Shown piece by piece: positions 8,426 through 10,097 of a stretch of 10,097 nt of DNA. Numbering within the stretch: the first letter of the stretch is position 1; each line of letters begins with the position of its first letter. Below the pieces are notes generated by a model. It did not search any database and was not told the origin of the DNA. It saw only the letters and a program-made list of their open reading frames with translations. Position numbers and translations under genes: made by a program. The stretch covers positions 1-10,097 of the forward strand of contig JAGBSR010000027.1 in assembly GCA_017631745.1 (NCBI GenBank), read 5' to 3'. The stretch comes from Clostridia bacterium (GTDB lineage Bacteria > Bacillota > Clostridia > Oscillospirales > Acutalibacteraceae).

Positions 8426-8647
8426 ATGAGTAAAGCACTCATCAGAAAAATCTTAAATGCTCTTTCAATCGTTCTATTCGTTGCTATGACAGCAGTCGTG
8501 GCTTATAACTATGCTGCAATGGAATGCTCCATTGCTCATCAGGGTGCAAGCGCCCCTGCTTATGTAGCCTTTTTCAGCGGTGTACCGTGTGTAGTTTTAA
8601 TTGCAATCTGCCTGATAATCGGCAGGGTACTAAAGGAGAAAAAGTGA
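8426..8647 (+). CDS. Small two-TM membrane protein of unknown function
   Basis: I do not recognise this 73-aa protein. It has two predicted membrane helices (about 11-33 and 45-69) joined by a short loop containing a Cys and a His, with basic ends (MSKALIRKIL and RVLKEKK), so both termini probably face the cytoplasm. GAGGTG (8415-8420) stands 5 nt before ATG. It follows the hydrolase gene by 16 nt, and its TGA shares one base with the next ATG, so it is clearly translated as part of the cassette. It might assist or anchor the neighbouring hydrolase, but that rests only on position. Confidence 0.78.
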   Translation: MSKALIRKILNALSIVLFVAMTAVVAYNYAAMECSIAHQGASAPAYVAFFSGVPCVVLIAICLIIGRVLKEKK

Positions 8648-8868
8648 TGGAAAAGCTTATAGTTGACCGCATAGTCGGTGATATTGCAGTGCTTGAAAGA
8701 GATGACAGAAGCCACATTGAGGTTTTACTTTCAGATATCGGTTTAGATATAAAAGAGGGGAGTGTTCTTCTCTTTGACGGTGCTGTGTACACTGCCGATG
8801 TGACGGACGAAGATGTAAGACGAAAGAGAATTTTTGAGATGCAGCAAAAACTTAAAAACAGAGCTTGA
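8647..8868 (+). CDS. DUF3006 domain protein
   Basis: This 73-aa soluble protein matches the short DUF3006 family, which often sits beside or is fused to ComEC-like beta-lactamase-fold proteins in Firmicutes. The recognisable core is VDRIVGDIAVLERDD near the N-terminus, followed by beta-strand-like alternation through LLFDGAVYTADVTD, then a charged helix (EDVRRKRIFEMQQKLKNRA). The function is unknown. ATG at 8647 overlaps the preceding stop as TGATG, and AAAGGAG (8632-8638) lies 8 nt upstream. An ATG at 8524 in the same frame is inside the previous gene and would add a Cys-rich out-of-family extension, so I rejected it. This is the last gene of the operon; the cloverleaf repeat begins 11 nt after its stop. 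Confidence 0.86.
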   Translation: MEKLIVDRIVGDIAVLERDDRSHIEVLLSDIGLDIKEGSVLLFDGAVYTADVTDEDVRRKRIFEMQQKLKNRA

Positions 8869-8879
8869 CGGTCAGTTGC

Positions 8880-8960
8880 GGCGGCTCCATAGCCGAAGCC
8901 AAAGGCTTCGGCTCAGCGATATAATCGCTGAAAATCGCGTAGCGATTTTATGGAGCCGCC
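8880..8960. repeat. 81-nt perfect cloverleaf-forming inverted repeat
   Basis: The outer arms GGCGGCTCCATA (8880-8891) and TATGGAGCCGCC (8949-8960) pair over 12 bp without mismatch. They enclose three adjacent hairpins: GCCGAAGCC/GGCTTCGGC (8892-8900/8904-8912, loop AAA), TCAGCGAT/ATCGCTGA (8913-8920/8924-8931, loop ATA) and AAATCGC/GCGATTT (8932-8938/8942-8948, loop GTA). All 72 bases outside the three triloops are paired, and no base is free at the four-way junction. A weaker extension pairs AGTTGC (8874-8879) with GCCACT (8962-8967), with one mismatch and a bulged T. There is no T-tract and no protein in it. It could be a REP/MITE-like dispersed element, or a transcript-end structure for the upstream operon. 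The fold is read directly from the sequence; the function is unknown. Confidence 0.9.
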
Positions 8961-9009
8961 TGCCACTTTCAGTATAAGAAAAAAGCTGAAAATAATTGTG
9001 CGAAAAGTA

Positions 9010-9038
9010 TTGACTTGCGCAACATCTTGTGCTATAAT
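9010..9038 (+). promoter_or_regulatory. Strong sigma-A promoter of rpsB-tsf
   Basis: TTGACT (9010-9015) and TATAAT (9033-9038) are separated by exactly 17 bp, and TG at 9030-9031 gives an extended -10. Transcription should start near 9045. The spacer contains the palindrome TTGCGCAA (9015-9022). Near-consensus boxes fit a highly expressed ribosomal protein operon. Confidence 0.92.
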
Positions 9039-9044
9039 CTTTCG

Positions 9045-9153
9045 CGATAACTCACGTATGGGGATTAGTGCGCCCGTTTGCATCTCATAAGAGGTGTGGC
9101 TCACTTTAGAACCTGCGGCGGTTAAAAAAACGAAAAAAAGGGAGGATATTACA
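9045..9153 (+). promoter_or_regulatory. Structured rpsB 5' leader, candidate autoregulatory RNA
   Basis: The roughly 109-nt leader folds into a two-part stem. AGTGCGCC (9067-9074) pairs with GGCTCACT (9098-9105) with one mismatch; inside it GCATCTC (9080-9086) pairs with GAGGTGT (9091-9097) around loop ATAA. AACC (9110-9113) can pair with GGTT (9120-9123), or instead with GG and TT at 9062-9066, so two arrangements compete. An A-rich stretch then leads to the Shine-Dalgarno AGGGAGGA (9139-9146), 7 nt before ATG. Leaders of rpsB are known autogenous S2 control sites in gammaproteobacteria. Whether this unrelated-looking leader does the same is inference. It lacks T-box motifs. Confidence 0.55.
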
Positions 9154-9894
9154 ATGTCAGTAGTATCAATGAAACAGCTCCTCGAAGCTGGCGTTCACTT
9201 TGGCCATCAGACAAGAAGATGGAACCCCAAAATGAGCAAGTACATCTATGTAGAAAGAAACGGTATCCACATCATCGACCTTCAGAAGACTGTTAAGAAG
9301 CTCGAAGAAGCTTATGCTTTCATTCGTGAAGTTTCAGCTGAAGGCGGCGAAATCCTCTTCGTAGGTACAAAGAAGCAGGCTATGGATTCAGTTCGTGAAG
9401 AAGCTATCCGTGCAGGCATGCCCTATGTTAACGCTCGTTGGCTCGGCGGTATGATGACTAACTTCGGTACCATCAAAAAGAGAATCAAGAGACTTGAACA
9501 GCTTAAGGCTATGGAAACAGACGGCACTTTTGCTCTTCTTCCCAAGAAGGAAGTTATCAAGCTTCAGCTTGAAACAGAAAAGCTTGAAAAGTTCATCGGC
9601 GGTATCTCAGGCATGAAGAAGCAGCCCGCTGCACTCTTCGTAGTTGACCCCAGAAAAGAAAAGATTGCTATCGCTGAAGCTCACAAGCTCGGTATCCCCG
9701 TAGTAGCTATCGTTGACACAAACTGTGATCCCGACGAAGTTGACTATGTAATCCCCGGTAACGATGATGCTATCAGAGCTGTAAGACTTATTGCAGGTGC
9801 TATGGCTGACGCTGTTATCGAAGGCAGACAGGGCGAATCAAATGCTCCTGTAGCAGAAGAAGCTGCTGAAGAAGCAGAAGTTGCTGCTGAATAA
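9154..9894 (+). CDS. rpsB: 30S ribosomal protein S2
   Basis: This 246-aa protein is full length for the family. S2 binds the head-platform hinge region of the small subunit late in assembly and is needed for S1 or mRNA engagement. The N-terminus MSVVSMKQLLEAGVHFGHQT and the following RRWNPKMSKYIY, WLGGMMTNF and IVDTNCDPDEVDYVIPGND are diagnostic. The C-terminus is an Ala/Glu-rich tail, common and variable in S2. ATG at 9154 is preceded by a strong Shine-Dalgarno (AGGGAGGA). A possible ATG 60 nt upstream in the same frame would add a non-family, Lys-rich extension encoded by the structured leader, so it was rejected. tsf follows 45 nt downstream in the usual arrangement. Confidence 0.99.
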   Translation: MSVVSMKQLLEAGVHFGHQTRRWNPKMSKYIYVERNGIHIIDLQKTVKKLEEAYAFIREVSAEGGEILFVGTKKQAMDSVREEAIRAGMPYVNARWLGGMMTNFGTIKKRIKRLEQLKAMETDGTFALLPKKEVIKLQLETEKLEKFIGGISGMKKQPAALFVVDPRKEKIAIAEAHKLGIPVVAIVDTNCDPDEVDYVIPGNDDAIRAVRLIAGAMADAVIEGRQGESNAPVAEEAAEEAEVAAE

Positions 9895-9939
9895 TTTTTG
9901 ACATTAACTTAACTATTATATAATAGGAGGAAATTAATT

Positions 9940-10097
9940 ATGGCATTTACAGCTAAAGACGTACAGGCTCTTCGTGAGAAGACAGGCGTTGGTATGATGG
10001 ATTGTAAGAAGGCTCTTGTAGAAGCTGACGGTGATGTAGATAAGGCAATGGACATCCTCAGAGAAAAAGGTCTTGCTTCAGCTACTAAGAAGGCAAG
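9940..10097 (+). CDS. tsf: Elongation factor Ts (3'-truncated by window edge)
   Basis: EF-Ts is the nucleotide exchange factor that releases GDP from EF-Tu. Only the first 52 codons are visible. They cover the N-terminal UBA-like domain with the signature LREKTGVGMMDCKKAL, followed by DGDVDKAMDILREKG. ATG at 9940 has AGGAGG (9925-9930) 9 nt upstream. No terminator separates it from rpsB, so the two are cotranscribed. The reading frame is intact up to the window end. Confidence 0.98.
   Translation, partial: MAFTAKDVQALREKTGVGMMDCKKALVEADGDVDKAMDILREKGLASATKKA

Noticed and set aside
8880..8960. tRNA gene suggested by the cloverleaf shape
   Set aside because: The loops are 3 nt, the outer stem is 12 bp, there is no anticodon or T-loop consensus, and the 3' end is not tRNA-like.
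8967..8991. TTTCAG/CTGAAA stem as a terminator for the upstream operon
   Set aside because: It is only 6 bp, AT-rich, has a 13-nt loop and no T-tract follows.
9898..9924. TTGACA (9898-9903) and TATAAT (9919-9924) before tsf, a possible internal promoter
   Set aside because: The spacer is only 15 bp, and a start about 7 nt after the -10 box would fall downstream of the tsf Shine-Dalgarno (9925-9930), giving an mRNA without it. The matches are probably chance in an AT-rich gap.

Overview
The window looks like chromosomal core DNA from a low-to-mid GC Firmicute of class Clostridia, most likely an Oscillospiraceae/Ruminococcaceae-type gut anaerobe. The evidence is strong purine-rich Shine-Dalgarno sites, consensus sigma-A promoters, an FtsK of the SpoIIIE type, a YgiQ radical SAM protein, a DUF3006 gene beside a ComEC-like hydrolase, and the order rpsB-tsf. 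This placement is inferred from gene content, not from a database search. All genes lie on the + strand. I see no prophage, insertion sequence, CRISPR array or tRNA gene.

Layout: (1) 2-1813, the 3' part of ftsH, closed by a clear intrinsic terminator at 1821-1858. (2) An extended -10 promoter (1883-1911) drives a probable six-gene operon running to 8868. Its genes are a UppP/BacA-like membrane protein that starts at TTG and lacks key catalytic residues, ftsK/spoIIIE, ygiQ, a membrane-anchored ComEC-like metallo-beta-lactamase-fold protein, a 73-aa two-TM protein, and a 73-aa DUF3006 protein. Gaps are 12, 47, -20, 16 and -1 nt. (3) The 285-nt gap 8869-9153 holds an 81-nt cloverleaf-forming inverted repeat (8880-8960), a strong rpsB promoter (9010-9038) and a structured leader of about 109 nt. 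(4) rpsB (9154-9894) and the start of tsf (9940 to the window end) form the usual ribosomal protein S2 / elongation factor Ts operon.

Functionally, the window joins membrane protein quality control (FtsH), chromosome translocation and possibly polyprenyl-phosphate-related membrane biology (FtsK, UppP-like), an uncharacterised radical SAM enzyme, a small extracytoplasmic hydrolase cassette, and translation (S2, EF-Ts).

The most unusual object is the cloverleaf at 8880-8960. A 12-bp outer stem encloses three hairpins of 9, 8 and 7 bp, each with a 3-nt loop. Every base outside the three loops is paired, and the junction can shift by one base pair without losing a pair. It is not a tRNA. It may be a copy of a small dispersed palindromic element or a structured RNA at the operon end. 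Other points worth a look are the catalytically degenerate UppP-like protein, the rpsB leader fold with competing pairings near the Shine-Dalgarno site, and the hairpin that replaces a normal ribosome binding site in front of ygiQ.
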